From positions 9,445 through 17,433 of the forward strand of contig JABAAV010000025.1 of assembly GCA_014238595.1 (NCBI GenBank): 7,989 nucleotides of DNA, in the 5' to 3' direction. Shown here piece after piece: positions 1 to 6,896 of the stretch (position 1 is the first letter of the stretch; the number at the start of each line of letters is the position of its first letter). Under the pieces are notes generated by a model. The model was not told the DNA's origin. It searched no databases and saw nothing but the letters and a program-made list of their open reading frames with translations. The translations under genes were made by a program, and so were the position numbers. This DNA comes from Myxococcales bacterium (GTDB lineage: Bacteria > Myxococcota_A > Polyangia > Haliangiales > J016).

Positions 1-276
1 TTGATTCAAAAATTTGGAATGATGCGTCAAATGATGTCCAATCTTGGCTCTAATTCAGGGATGCTAAGCAAACTATCTGGAATGAAAAACAATAAAAATG
101 CAGATCCTGCATCTTTATTGGATCCTTCAATGATGAATTTTTCAGCACAAAATCCATCGATGCTAGCTTCTCCAACAACAAGCACTGCAGCCTTAGATAA
201 AAAACAACGTGCCAAATCAAAAGCAAAACGAAAAACATCTAAATTGGCGCGCAAAAAAAGCAGAAAAAAACGATAA
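1..276 (+). CDS. ffh: C-terminal end of signal recognition particle protein Ffh (SRP54), partial, with a basic tail
   Basis: This is a 91-codon 3' fragment of a gene that enters from the left edge; its first codon, TTG, is most likely an internal Leu and not a start. Read that way, the fragment opens with LIQKFGMMRQMM and continues to a Gly/Met-rich stretch ending LSGMK near residue 29. This matches the pattern at the end of the Ffh M domain, where a last helix of the type NRLLKQFxQMRKMM is followed by Gly/Met-rich sequence. Ffh is the GTPase that, with 4.5S RNA, delivers nascent membrane proteins to FtsY. The NG domain and most of the M domain lie outside the window, so the call rests on this short match. 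A low-complexity linker (about 30-66) leads to residues 67-91, where 16 of 25 residues are Lys or Arg. The stop is TAA at 274-276. Alternatives are another Met-rich basic protein or a histone-like tail. Confidence 0.62.
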   Translation: MIQKFGMMRQMMSNLGSNSGMLSKLSGMKNNKNADPASLLDPSMMNFSAQNPSMLASPTTSTAALDKKQRAKSKAKRKTSKLARKKSRKKR

Positions 277-285
277 CTATTTACG
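264..285 (-). terminator. Weak intrinsic terminator candidate for the FHA gene, lying inside the end of ffh
   Basis: On the minus strand, just after the FHA stop codon region, CGTAA and TTATCG can pair as a five-base-pair stem with one bulged T and an ATAG loop. A run of seven T follows (complement of 264-270), and a second run of seven T lies a few bases on (complement of 253-259). On the plus strand the hairpin is followed by A and not T, so it would act only on the leftward transcript. The T-runs are the complement of Lys codons in the opposing gene's basic tail. The stem is short and AT-rich, so this is a tentative call. Confidence 0.3.
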
Positions 286-1204
286 AAAAAATAATATAGA
301 AAATTCCTGCCAGTGCGAACATAATTAAAAAGACAAGAATCACTGAAATCATTGATGATGTTTCTGTTGTGACTTGATTCATAGGTTGTCCTGAAACAGA
401 TATTGAAGGATCCTTGTGATGATCATAAGCAGATATTGATTGTGATAATTTCGTATCTGACGAATGGTTCGCTTCCATGTTTATCTTATTTAATTGATTG
501 AGATAATCTTTCACAGGCTCACACAGGCGAAACGAACATTGCCCTGCAGCAATAATGGCTCCATGCACAATAGAGATAAAACGATTTTCAGGTAACGGTT
601 CATTATTGACTGTTGTTCCATTTTTAGAGAATAAATCAGCGATTTCAATATATTGTTCTTCAATACGAATTTCAAAATGACGGCGTGAAATATCATTGTC
701 CAACAAAAGAACATCGGCTTGTTCATCGCGTCCAAATACATAACGAAGGTTGTTGAGTTTATATTTTTTCCCTTGTGCAACTCCTTGTATCCCTAATAAA
801 TAAGGCCTTGAATCACTTTGATTTGATTTTTGAAGCAACTCACAAACTAAACGATGTGCAATCTCTTTAGTGTGTAATGTTTCATCAACATGATCCGAAT
901 TAACCAACGTATATGTAATCGTAAAATGTTCTCCTACAGTAATCACACAAGACTTAGGAAGTAGGTAAACTTGATGTGCAACCAAAGGCTCTGAATCAAG
1001 CCATGTTCCTGTTGAACTGTTCTGATCAATCAAATAAAATGAATTGTCTCTACAAACAATTTTACAATGTATCGGAGATACCGAAGCATGAGGTAATCTC
1101 ACATCGGCAGAGTCATCACAACCCAATACTGCATGCTGTAACGACAGCGTAATGACATGTAACTCACCATCATCTTGTTTGATCTCAAGCTGATATGACT
1201 GCAT
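281..1204 (-). CDS. Dual FHA-domain protein with a C-terminal membrane anchor
   Basis: The 307-residue protein has two forkhead-associated domains, modules that usually bind phosphothreonine peptides made by Ser/Thr kinases. FHA1 (about 4-100) has a degraded signature: G28-C29 replaces the usual Gly-Arg, although S43, H46 and an NSSTGT turn at 62-67 remain. FHA2 (about 135-228) is canonical, with G158-R159-D160, S173-R-R-H176 and K194-N195-G196-T197, so it is the likelier phosphopeptide reader. A polar linker rich in Ser, Asp and His (about 235-283) leads to a single hydrophobic segment (about 285-306) that ends at the stop codon. There is no N-terminal signal, so this looks like a tail-anchored inner-membrane protein with both FHA domains in the cytoplasm. 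It is the last gene of the leftward run, 32 bases after comEC, and has no visible ribosome-binding site before its ATG. No kinase gene is in the window, and the partner is unknown. The domain calls are firm; the cellular role is not. Confidence 0.9.
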   Translation of the reverse strand: MQSYQLEIKQDDGELHVITLSLQHAVLGCDDSADVRLPHASVSPIHCKIVCRDNSFYLIDQNSSTGTWLDSEPLVAHQVYLLPKSCVITVGEHFTITYTLVNSDHVDETLHTKEIAHRLVCELLQKSNQSDSRPYLLGIQGVAQGKKYKLNNLRYVFGRDEQADVLLLDNDISRRHFEIRIEEQYIEIADLFSKNGTTVNNEPLPENRFISIVHGAIIAAGQCSFRLCEPVKDYLNQLNKINMEANHSSDTKLSQSISAYDHHKDPSISVSGQPMNQVTTETSSMISVILVFLIMFALAGIFYIIFS

Positions 1205-1236
1205 TGTATTATCTATGTATCACAAAACAATCACAA
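1205..1236 (-). promoter_or_regulatory. comEC-FHA gene gap: possible sigma-70-like promoter overlapping a TTGTGAT repeat
   Basis: On the minus strand this 32-base gap contains TTGTGA (1236-1231), a 17-base spacer and GATAAT (1213-1208). These match the -35 and -10 consensus at 4 of 6 and 5 of 6 positions. The heptamer TTGTGAT also occurs twice (1236-1230 and 1225-1219), 11 bases apart, about one helical turn. Against the promoter reading, the -10 box ends only three bases before the ATG. A start at the usual distance would fall at about 1201, inside the coding region, unless the discriminator is unusually short and the mRNA leaderless. In AT-rich DNA such matches also arise by chance. Confidence 0.25.
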
Positions 1237-3687
1237 TTAACGATATTCAAAAAATGTTTTCATACTGATCGTTCCATCAGAATCAATCATTGATGTCACA
1301 CTTCCATGTAAATCTGTACGGTAAATGGTGGTTCCAACACGAGTCCATCGTTCCAAAACTGCTTGGTTTGGAAATCCAAAACGATTTGCCAATCCACAGG
1401 AAATGACAGCAAATTGTGGTTTTAACCATGAAACAAATTTCGAAGTCGATGATGTTTTGCTGCCATGATGTGGCACTTTAACAATATCAACATCTAACGT
1501 ACGATGATGCTGAAACAGCAGTTCTTCCCCTTCTTCTTCAATATCACCTGTAAATAAAATATGCTTTCCAGCATAGGTAACATCGACAACTAAAGAATTG
1601 TCATTGATCGATGATACAGGATCGCAAGCTGCATAATTTTTTTCATAAACAGGTGCTAACGCTTTAATAACAACATTATCCATTTCATAACTATCGTTTA
1701 GTGTAGGAAAAATGATCGTTGTTCCTTGTTTTTTCATCATTTGGATCAATGCATTAAATTCATAAGACCATCTACTGTCAGTACAAGGTGCGGCAACCCA
1801 TAGTTTATTAATTGTCGCATAACGCGCAACAGCTCTAAGACCTCGAAAATGATCGGGGTGCGGATGTGACACTACGACTAAATCAATATTTTGAATATGT
1901 CGATATTTTAAATAAGCAACCACAGCACGAATACCAGGAGTTTCGGCGTAGCGATCTTTCTCTTGTTTAGATCGCCCTCGATCAACCACAAAAGGTAACC
2001 CTCCTGAATCAATAAGCCATGTTGTTCCATGCGGCAACTCAAGTACTGTCGCATCACCATGACCAACATCTAAAAAAGTGACTCGCAGATTAGCTTCAGG
2101 ATCCACATGACGTTTATTAATTTCAACACCAAAACATATCAGAGAAAAAACAATCGTTATAATGACACCTGTTTTTATATACAATCGATTTATTTTTATC
2201 GAAAAGAAAACCCCTAATATACCTAACAAAAAAACAAAAGCTTCCCAAAATGTTATTGGAGCGAAATCCCATGACCATTCTAACGTCGTTATCCATGAGG
2301 CTATCGTATTCATCACAGAAACAGAGAACCCTGAAACGTCCAGTAAAAGACCACCAAAATGTGGTTCCACAAACATAAACAATGTTCCCAGCAAACCTAA
2401 TGGCAGTGCTATAAATTCCACCAAAGGAATAACAAGTGGATTGGCCAGAACACCACCTAATTGTATTGTTCCAAATAACATCGCAGAGATTGGCATCAAT
2501 GCCAGCGTAATCCATGCTGAAGCAATGATCAGAACAACCATTCTTTGTTTAATTCGTTTAAACATACGATGCTGTTGAGCATCATTGAAATTGCTTTTAT
2601 GATGCTGAGAAGGAATACAAATTAATGTGATAACCGCCGCAAATGAAAACAAAAATGAACCTTCAAATAACGTTTGTGTTGAACATAATAAAATTAACAA
2701 TGCTGCAAAAGACAATGAACAACTAAGCCGTGAACGGCGTTGCATCCATAATCCCATAAGCATCACTAATACAATAATCAAAGCACGAATCGTTGATACA
2801 CGTGCTCCTGTAATTAAAGTATATAAAACAGCGGTACTTCCACAAATGATACAAGCAACATGATTCGGTTCGATGCGTAACGACAACCAATCCACAAAAC
2901 TCCACAATTTTCTCGTCACAAAAAAAACAAACAATGCCGTACTGGCTAAATGAAGTCCGCTCACTGCAACAACATGTCCAATGCCTGATTGATATAATAT
3001 GTCTTTGGTAGATCCTTTTAACGAACTTCTATCTCCAAAGGTCATTGATCTCAAAATACCAGAACGATCATTGTCTCCCAATTGTTGAACCATTGTGTTT
3101 GATAATTGTCGTTGTAACCACATCGGAAATCGCCACATTGAAAATGAAGTGTTGTATTTTTCTATGCTCATAGATGTCATCACGACATATAATCCTTGCT
3201 TAGCGAGACGTTCTGCTTCAGAAATTCTTCCTGGAATCAAGTACCCCCGTGGTGTCATGACACGTCCATAAACAATGACATAATCACCTGGAAGAAAATC
3301 AAATGATTGTGATGAGTCATAATAATATCGAACTCGGATGACTAATTCATTTTCTAAACTGACAGAAAAAACAACGTGATATGAACGATATTCAAACGGT
3401 CCGGTGATAACGCCTTCAATTTTATCAATAGCTCGATCATTAATAGAGATGGCACCAAAATCAGAAGGTCGATTGTTCCTGTGTTGTAACGACACACAAA
3501 TACCTAACGATAAACAGAGGCCATAAATTTTCCATCTTGTTTTTAATGGAAATGAAAATATCCCAATTGTAATCAGGACACACAATAAGCTTACCCCAAG
3601 GGCATATTTGAGTTCTATGCCATCAGCAATCCCAATACCTACAACAAAGAACAATACAACCATGGGTAATTGATGGCGTTTCATCAC
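1237..3687 (-). CDS. comEC: ComEC/Rec2 family DNA internalization channel protein
   Basis: The 816-residue protein has the full three-part ComEC layout, at about the family's usual size. The N-terminus has hydrophobic segments (about 8-67) and a soluble DUF4131/OB-like region (about 85-175). The polytopic Competence domain (about 205-500) carries the family signature GDRSSL followed by HVVAVSGLHLA (238-248). After the last membrane segment (about 504-522) comes a metallo-beta-lactamase-fold domain (about 533-805). There LDVGHGDA (539-546), LIDSGG (558-563), SHPHPDH (607-613), INDNSLV (694-700), FTGD (712-715) and VPHHGS (738-743) are all present, so the predicted metal site appears intact. 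In competent bacteria ComEC carries single-stranded DNA across the inner membrane, and this domain is proposed to degrade the other strand. No other competence gene is in the window. The GTG at 3687 is directly followed by an ATG at 3684; both follow an AGGGGG ribosome-binding-like stretch, and the ATG has the slightly better spacing. Confidence 0.95.
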   Translation of the reverse strand: MMKRHQLPMVVLFFVVGIGIADGIELKYALGVSLLCVLITIGIFSFPLKTRWKIYGLCLSLGICVSLQHRNNRPSDFGAISINDRAIDKIEGVITGPFEYRSYHVVFSVSLENELVIRVRYYYDSSQSFDFLPGDYVIVYGRVMTPRGYLIPGRISEAERLAKQGLYVVMTSMSIEKYNTSFSMWRFPMWLQRQLSNTMVQQLGDNDRSGILRSMTFGDRSSLKGSTKDILYQSGIGHVVAVSGLHLASTALFVFFVTRKLWSFVDWLSLRIEPNHVACIICGSTAVLYTLITGARVSTIRALIIVLVMLMGLWMQRRSRLSCSLSFAALLILLCSTQTLFEGSFLFSFAAVITLICIPSQHHKSNFNDAQQHRMFKRIKQRMVVLIIASAWITLALMPISAMLFGTIQLGGVLANPLVIPLVEFIALPLGLLGTLFMFVEPHFGGLLLDVSGFSVSVMNTIASWITTLEWSWDFAPITFWEAFVFLLGILGVFFSIKINRLYIKTGVIITIVFSLICFGVEINKRHVDPEANLRVTFLDVGHGDATVLELPHGTTWLIDSGGLPFVVDRGRSKQEKDRYAETPGIRAVVAYLKYRHIQNIDLVVVSHPHPDHFRGLRAVARYATINKLWVAAPCTDSRWSYEFNALIQMMKKQGTTIIFPTLNDSYEMDNVVIKALAPVYEKNYAACDPVSSINDNSLVVDVTYAGKHILFTGDIEEEGEELLFQHHRTLDVDIVKVPHHGSKTSSTSKFVSWLKPQFAVISCGLANRFGFPNQAVLERWTRVGTTIYRTDLHGSVTSMIDSDGTISMKTFFEYR

Positions 3688-3760
3688 CCCCTGTTATCGA
3701 AACACAATAAAGCAAAGTTGCTTATCGTGTCACAACAATCTTGTTTTCAGAATGCTTCAA
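3688..3760 (-). promoter_or_regulatory. PBP-comEC intergenic leader with short palindrome and ribosome-binding site
   Basis: This 73-base gap is the longest non-coding stretch in the window. Reading leftward, it holds an imperfectly spaced palindrome AACAAGATTGTT (3745-3734), then the hairpin annotated separately, then an AGGGGG ribosome-binding-like run next to the comEC start. I see no good -35/-10 pair, so whether comEC has its own promoter is undecided. The stretch GATTGTTGTGACAC (3740-3727) resembles GATTGTTTTGTGATAC in the gap before the FHA gene, differing by a two-base gap and one substitution. Confidence 0.35.
3701..3731 (-). terminator. Bulged hairpin between the PBP gene and comEC (attenuator or weak terminator)
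   Basis: In the leftward RNA the arms GACACGAUAAGCA and UGCUUUAUUGUGUU pair around an ACUU loop. They give about 13 base pairs with one bulged U and two G-U wobbles. The wobbles become A-C mismatches in RNA from the other strand, which supports a function in the leftward transcript. Only UUU follows before C, so it is a poor classical intrinsic terminator. It may instead slow polymerase, protect the 3' end of upstream mRNA, or lower read-through into comEC. It ends about 11 bases before the AGGGGG run. Confidence 0.4.
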
Positions 3761-6151
3761 TTAAGGACTTGAGCCATACTGCTTCAAAGTAAATGAATCG
3801 AGATCATATTCTTCCAATGAAGGTGCAACCTCTTTAGGTTCTGTGCCTTCAATAAAAACTTCTGAACGGGTATCAGCATCAGGCATTGAAGGTGCAGCCA
3901 AAAGACCCGTTCGATTATCAATACGAACCGTAATAATATTATCAGGTCTGTGAAAGAACTCACCTTTGAGTCGTTCTTTGATCGATTTAGCAAATTCGAC
4001 AAATATGGGTGCTGCTGTTCGTGATCCGTGTTCACCTCGACCTAATCCATAAGGAAAGTCAAACCCTACCCAAACCCCAACAACTAAATCAGGCATCATT
4101 CCAATAAACCATGCATCACGTGCATCGTTTGATGTCCCTGTTTTTCCAACAACATCTATTTTCAATGCACGTGCTCGACCACCAGTGCCCTCAGTCACGA
4201 CACTGCGTAACATATCGATCATGACATATGCAGCATCTTCAGCAATAACTTGTTCACCAACATATTCTTGATTCTGTTCCACATTTAATAAATCCAATTC
4301 AATATCAGAATCTATAATCATCTTAGGTTCTGCAAACTTTCCACCTGAAGCAAACGTACAAAACGCATTAACCAATTCTATTGGTGTCACTTCGCCTGAG
4401 CCTAATGCCAATGATAATTCTAAAGGCAATTCTGATTGAATACCCATCTTATGTGCAATATCAACAACCGAACGAGGTTTAACTTGATTCATAATACGAA
4501 TGGCAACGGTGTTAATTGATCGAGCAAGTGCCTGTCGTAATCGTACTCGTCCTTCAAATTTTCCTTTGATATAGTTTTTAGGCTTCCAAAATTCATAAAT
4601 TTCTGGCGCATCATTGATGACAGTGGCTGCCGTAAATTTATGACTTTCAATTGCAGCGGTATATACAAAAGGCTTAAACGCAGAGCCGGGTTGTCTTTTT
4701 GCTCTCAATGCACGGTTAAAATCTGCCACGCGTGATTTATATCCACCCACTAACGCCAATACATGTCGTGTTTTAGGATCTAAGACAACCATCGCACCTT
4801 CAGGGCCTGGTGCCATACGAAAACCCTGTTCTGAAAATCGAGGCAAGGCTTTTGATTTCAATGTAGGAACAACTTTGACAACATCCCCTATGGCAAAACG
4901 CTGTGAGGCTGTTTTCTCTTCAGGATTAAACCGGTGTTCTACAATACCTTCAATCAACGCCGATCCTTGATCAATACCCCAATCAACAACAAGCTCTCCA
5001 GGCGCAGATCCATTGGCATCATGAACCGCGGTTACTACCGCTTCATAGATAGGTCCTTTGGGTGGTTTTTCAGATTCAAACGCCTTCTTTAACAATCGAA
5101 TCTCACGATCAATTTTATTTTCTTTGACCGAACGAACAACACGACCATAAGATTGTCGTATATCAAGATCTAACAATCCTTTCCGTAACGCTTCAGTGGC
5201 TTTTTGTTGAAATTCTAAATCAACAGTAGCCACAACTGTTTTTCCTAAATTAAAAAGTTTTTCTTTGCCATATCGCTCCGTAAGATACTGACGCATAATA
5301 TCAACCCATTCGGGAGCTTGCTTTAATGCAGGAAACGGTTCAGCGATAGTTTCTATAGGAGATTCAATCCAATGCTGTGCTTCTTTTTGAGACAAATGAT
5401 TATTAACAACCATTTGTCTCAACACATAATTTTGACGATTCTTGATACGTTTTTGATTTGCTTTTTTCTTGGGACTAAGACGTTCCGGTGCCTTGGGCAA
5501 ACTAGCAAGTGTTGCTATTTCTCCATAATTTAAATCAGCAACTTCTTTCCCAAAATAAAACCGTGAAGCTTCAACGATTCCATACCGACCATGTCCAAGA
5601 TAAATCTGATTCAAATATAACGTCAGAATTTCCTGTTTGCTTAATGATGATTCCAGTCGGCGAGCTAAAATAATCTCTTGAAATTTTCGTTTAAAAATTC
5701 GTTCTCGTGTTAACAAGAAAGTTTTCACAACCTGTTGAGTAATGGTTGATGCACCTTGTTTTTTCTTGCCCTTAGAAATGTTGACCCAAAGTGCACGGAG
5801 CATACCAATGTAATCTAATCCTTTATGACGAAAGAAATTATTGTCCTCAGCATCAACAAAAGCATGTATCAATGGTTGAGGAATATCTTCATAGACAATA
5901 AAGCTGCGTCTCTCTTTAAAAATCTCACCAATAACATCACCCTTTTGTGTCATTAAACGAGACACTTGATTAGGATTATATTCTAACAATGAATTAATCT
6001 GTGGCAAATTAGGATCTGAACCGTAATGCCAAACCACGCCCCCAATAGCAACACACCCCAAAACAAAGCAAACTAAACCTATTTTAAATAATAAACGAAA
6101 CGTTCGTCTCATCTTCGTTTTAATTTTCTTTTGATTTGAATTGGTGCTCAT
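3761..6151 (-). CDS. mrcA: Class A penicillin-binding protein 1A, bifunctional peptidoglycan glycosyltransferase/transpeptidase
   Basis: The 796-residue enzyme polymerises lipid II glycan strands and cross-links their stem peptides on the periplasmic side of the inner membrane. A basic cytoplasmic start (1-19) precedes one membrane anchor (about 20-42). The glycosyltransferase family 51 domain (about 60-240) shows E102 in EDNNFF, GASTITQQ (133-140), the RKFQEIILA region (155-163) and a YLNQIYLG segment (179-186). An inserted OB-like region (about 325-450) precedes the transpeptidase domain (about 450-725). That domain has the three penicillin-binding motifs: S490-A-F-K493 with the acylated serine, S545-I-N547 and K670-T-G-T-S674. 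The tail beyond about 755 is acidic. Size, order and motifs are those of PBP1A (mrcA/ponA). The gene starts four bases after the trmH stop with no clear ribosome-binding site, suggesting translational coupling. Nothing looks truncated or catalytically defective. Confidence 0.96.
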   Translation of the reverse strand: MSTNSNQKKIKTKMRRTFRLLFKIGLVCFVLGCVAIGGVVWHYGSDPNLPQINSLLEYNPNQVSRLMTQKGDVIGEIFKERRSFIVYEDIPQPLIHAFVDAEDNNFFRHKGLDYIGMLRALWVNISKGKKKQGASTITQQVVKTFLLTRERIFKRKFQEIILARRLESSLSKQEILTLYLNQIYLGHGRYGIVEASRFYFGKEVADLNYGEIATLASLPKAPERLSPKKKANQKRIKNRQNYVLRQMVVNNHLSQKEAQHWIESPIETIAEPFPALKQAPEWVDIMRQYLTERYGKEKLFNLGKTVVATVDLEFQQKATEALRKGLLDLDIRQSYGRVVRSVKENKIDREIRLLKKAFESEKPPKGPIYEAVVTAVHDANGSAPGELVVDWGIDQGSALIEGIVEHRFNPEEKTASQRFAIGDVVKVVPTLKSKALPRFSEQGFRMAPGPEGAMVVLDPKTRHVLALVGGYKSRVADFNRALRAKRQPGSAFKPFVYTAAIESHKFTAATVINDAPEIYEFWKPKNYIKGKFEGRVRLRQALARSINTVAIRIMNQVKPRSVVDIAHKMGIQSELPLELSLALGSGEVTPIELVNAFCTFASGGKFAEPKMIIDSDIELDLLNVEQNQEYVGEQVIAEDAAYVMIDMLRSVVTEGTGGRARALKIDVVGKTGTSNDARDAWFIGMMPDLVVGVWVGFDFPYGLGRGEHGSRTAAPIFVEFAKSIKERLKGEFFHRPDNIITVRIDNRTGLLAAPSMPDADTRSEVFIEGTEPKEVAPSLEEYDLDSFTLKQYGSSP

Positions 6152-6155
6152 TAGG

Positions 6156-6884
6156 TTATGATTTTGATGTAAATTTATCTCTTACAATATATTCCGCACC
6201 ACGGATATCTTGAGCAATCCATCGGGCACACAATGTACGATTTTCTAGCACACTAATATCACCTTTTGTGCCTAAAATCTTTCGTCTGCTTGTAGCAACT
6301 TCATACACCGATAAAGCTACTGAAACAGACAAATTAAAGCTTTCAGTGAATCCATACATCGGGATAGTAAAGGTTTCATCACAAAGAGCGACTTCTTTGT
6401 CAGAAAGCCCTGTATGCTCATTGCCGAAAATCAAAGCTACAGGCTCTGATAAATCGATTTGTTGAATCGTCGTTTCTGCTGAAGGCATCGCTGCCCATAA
6501 CCGCATACCTTGATCGTGCAATCGATTAGCAACTTGAGAAAAATCGTTATAGCGATGCATTGACATCCATTTTTCACATCCAATGGTTACCGCAGAAGAC
6601 ATACGGAATCGTTTCGTGCTTTCTACAACATGGATTTGATTGATCCCATGAGCTTCTAAAGAACGAAGCACAGCCGCACCATTGTGTGGATCATGGGGAT
6701 TGTCTAAAACAACCGTAACACTACTAAGCCTGTTAGCAAGAACAGAATCAATACGTTCCATACGTTGTTCAGATACAAATGGTTTTAAGCATTCAATAAC
6801 AAATTCTGGCTGAAATTCGTTAATCCAATCGTCATGAGAATCCAATTCAATGATTGCGTCGTTATCTTGTGTTAAATCAGTCAT
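6156..6884 (-). CDS. trmH: TrmH/SpoU family tRNA (guanosine-2'-O-)-methyltransferase
   Basis: The 242-residue protein belongs to the SPOUT (trefoil-knot) methyltransferases, which use S-adenosylmethionine to methylate a ribose 2'-OH. Motif 1 is the DNPHDPHNGAAVLR stretch (61-74), with the expected N68 and catalytic-type R74. Motif 2 is LIFGNEHTGL (151-160). Motif 3 is IPMYGFTESFNLSVSVA (174-190), which forms part of the knot and cofactor pocket. The single-domain layout with short N- and C-terminal extensions resembles TrmH, which makes Gm18 in the D-loop of tRNAs, more than RlmB, which carries an extra N-terminal RNA-binding domain. The N-terminal extension of about 25 residues is acidic. 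The exact target cannot be fixed from sequence alone. The ATG lies 12 bases after the stop of the upstream gene, behind a GATGAG stretch that could be a weak ribosome-binding site. Confidence 0.88.
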   Translation of the reverse strand: MTDLTQDNDAIIELDSHDDWINEFQPEFVIECLKPFVSEQRMERIDSVLANRLSSVTVVLDNPHDPHNGAAVLRSLEAHGINQIHVVESTKRFRMSSAVTIGCEKWMSMHRYNDFSQVANRLHDQGMRLWAAMPSAETTIQQIDLSEPVALIFGNEHTGLSDKEVALCDETFTIPMYGFTESFNLSVSVALSVYEVATSRRKILGTKGDISVLENRTLCARWIAQDIRGAEYIVRDKFTSKS

Positions 6885-6896
6885 GAATACTCATCA

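Noticed and set aside
1..3. TTG at the left edge as a start codon for a complete small basic protein
   Set aside because: The reading frame is open to the edge, and the first residues fit the last M-domain helix of Ffh with Leu at this position, so a partial gene is more likely.
27..254. 75-codon minus-strand frame opposite the ffh-like tail
   Set aside because: It is the complement of the Met- and Lys-rich coding region, with no start context or recognisable motif.
2123..2515. 130-codon minus-strand open frame
   Set aside because: It is an out-of-frame reading inside comEC, whose own frame has an unbroken family match here.
2162..2578. 138-codon open frame on the plus strand
   Set aside because: It lies wholly antisense to the membrane domain of comEC, has low-complexity Asn/Lys/Ile/Thr composition and no family resemblance, as expected for a shadow frame.
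2627..2863. 78-codon plus-strand frame
   Set aside because: It is antisense to the comEC Competence domain and shows no ribosome-binding site or domain.
1237..3687. Possible loss of the ComEC metal-binding domain function
   Set aside because: All expected motif positions, including SHPHPDH, FTGD and VPHHGS, are present, so there is no sign of degeneration.
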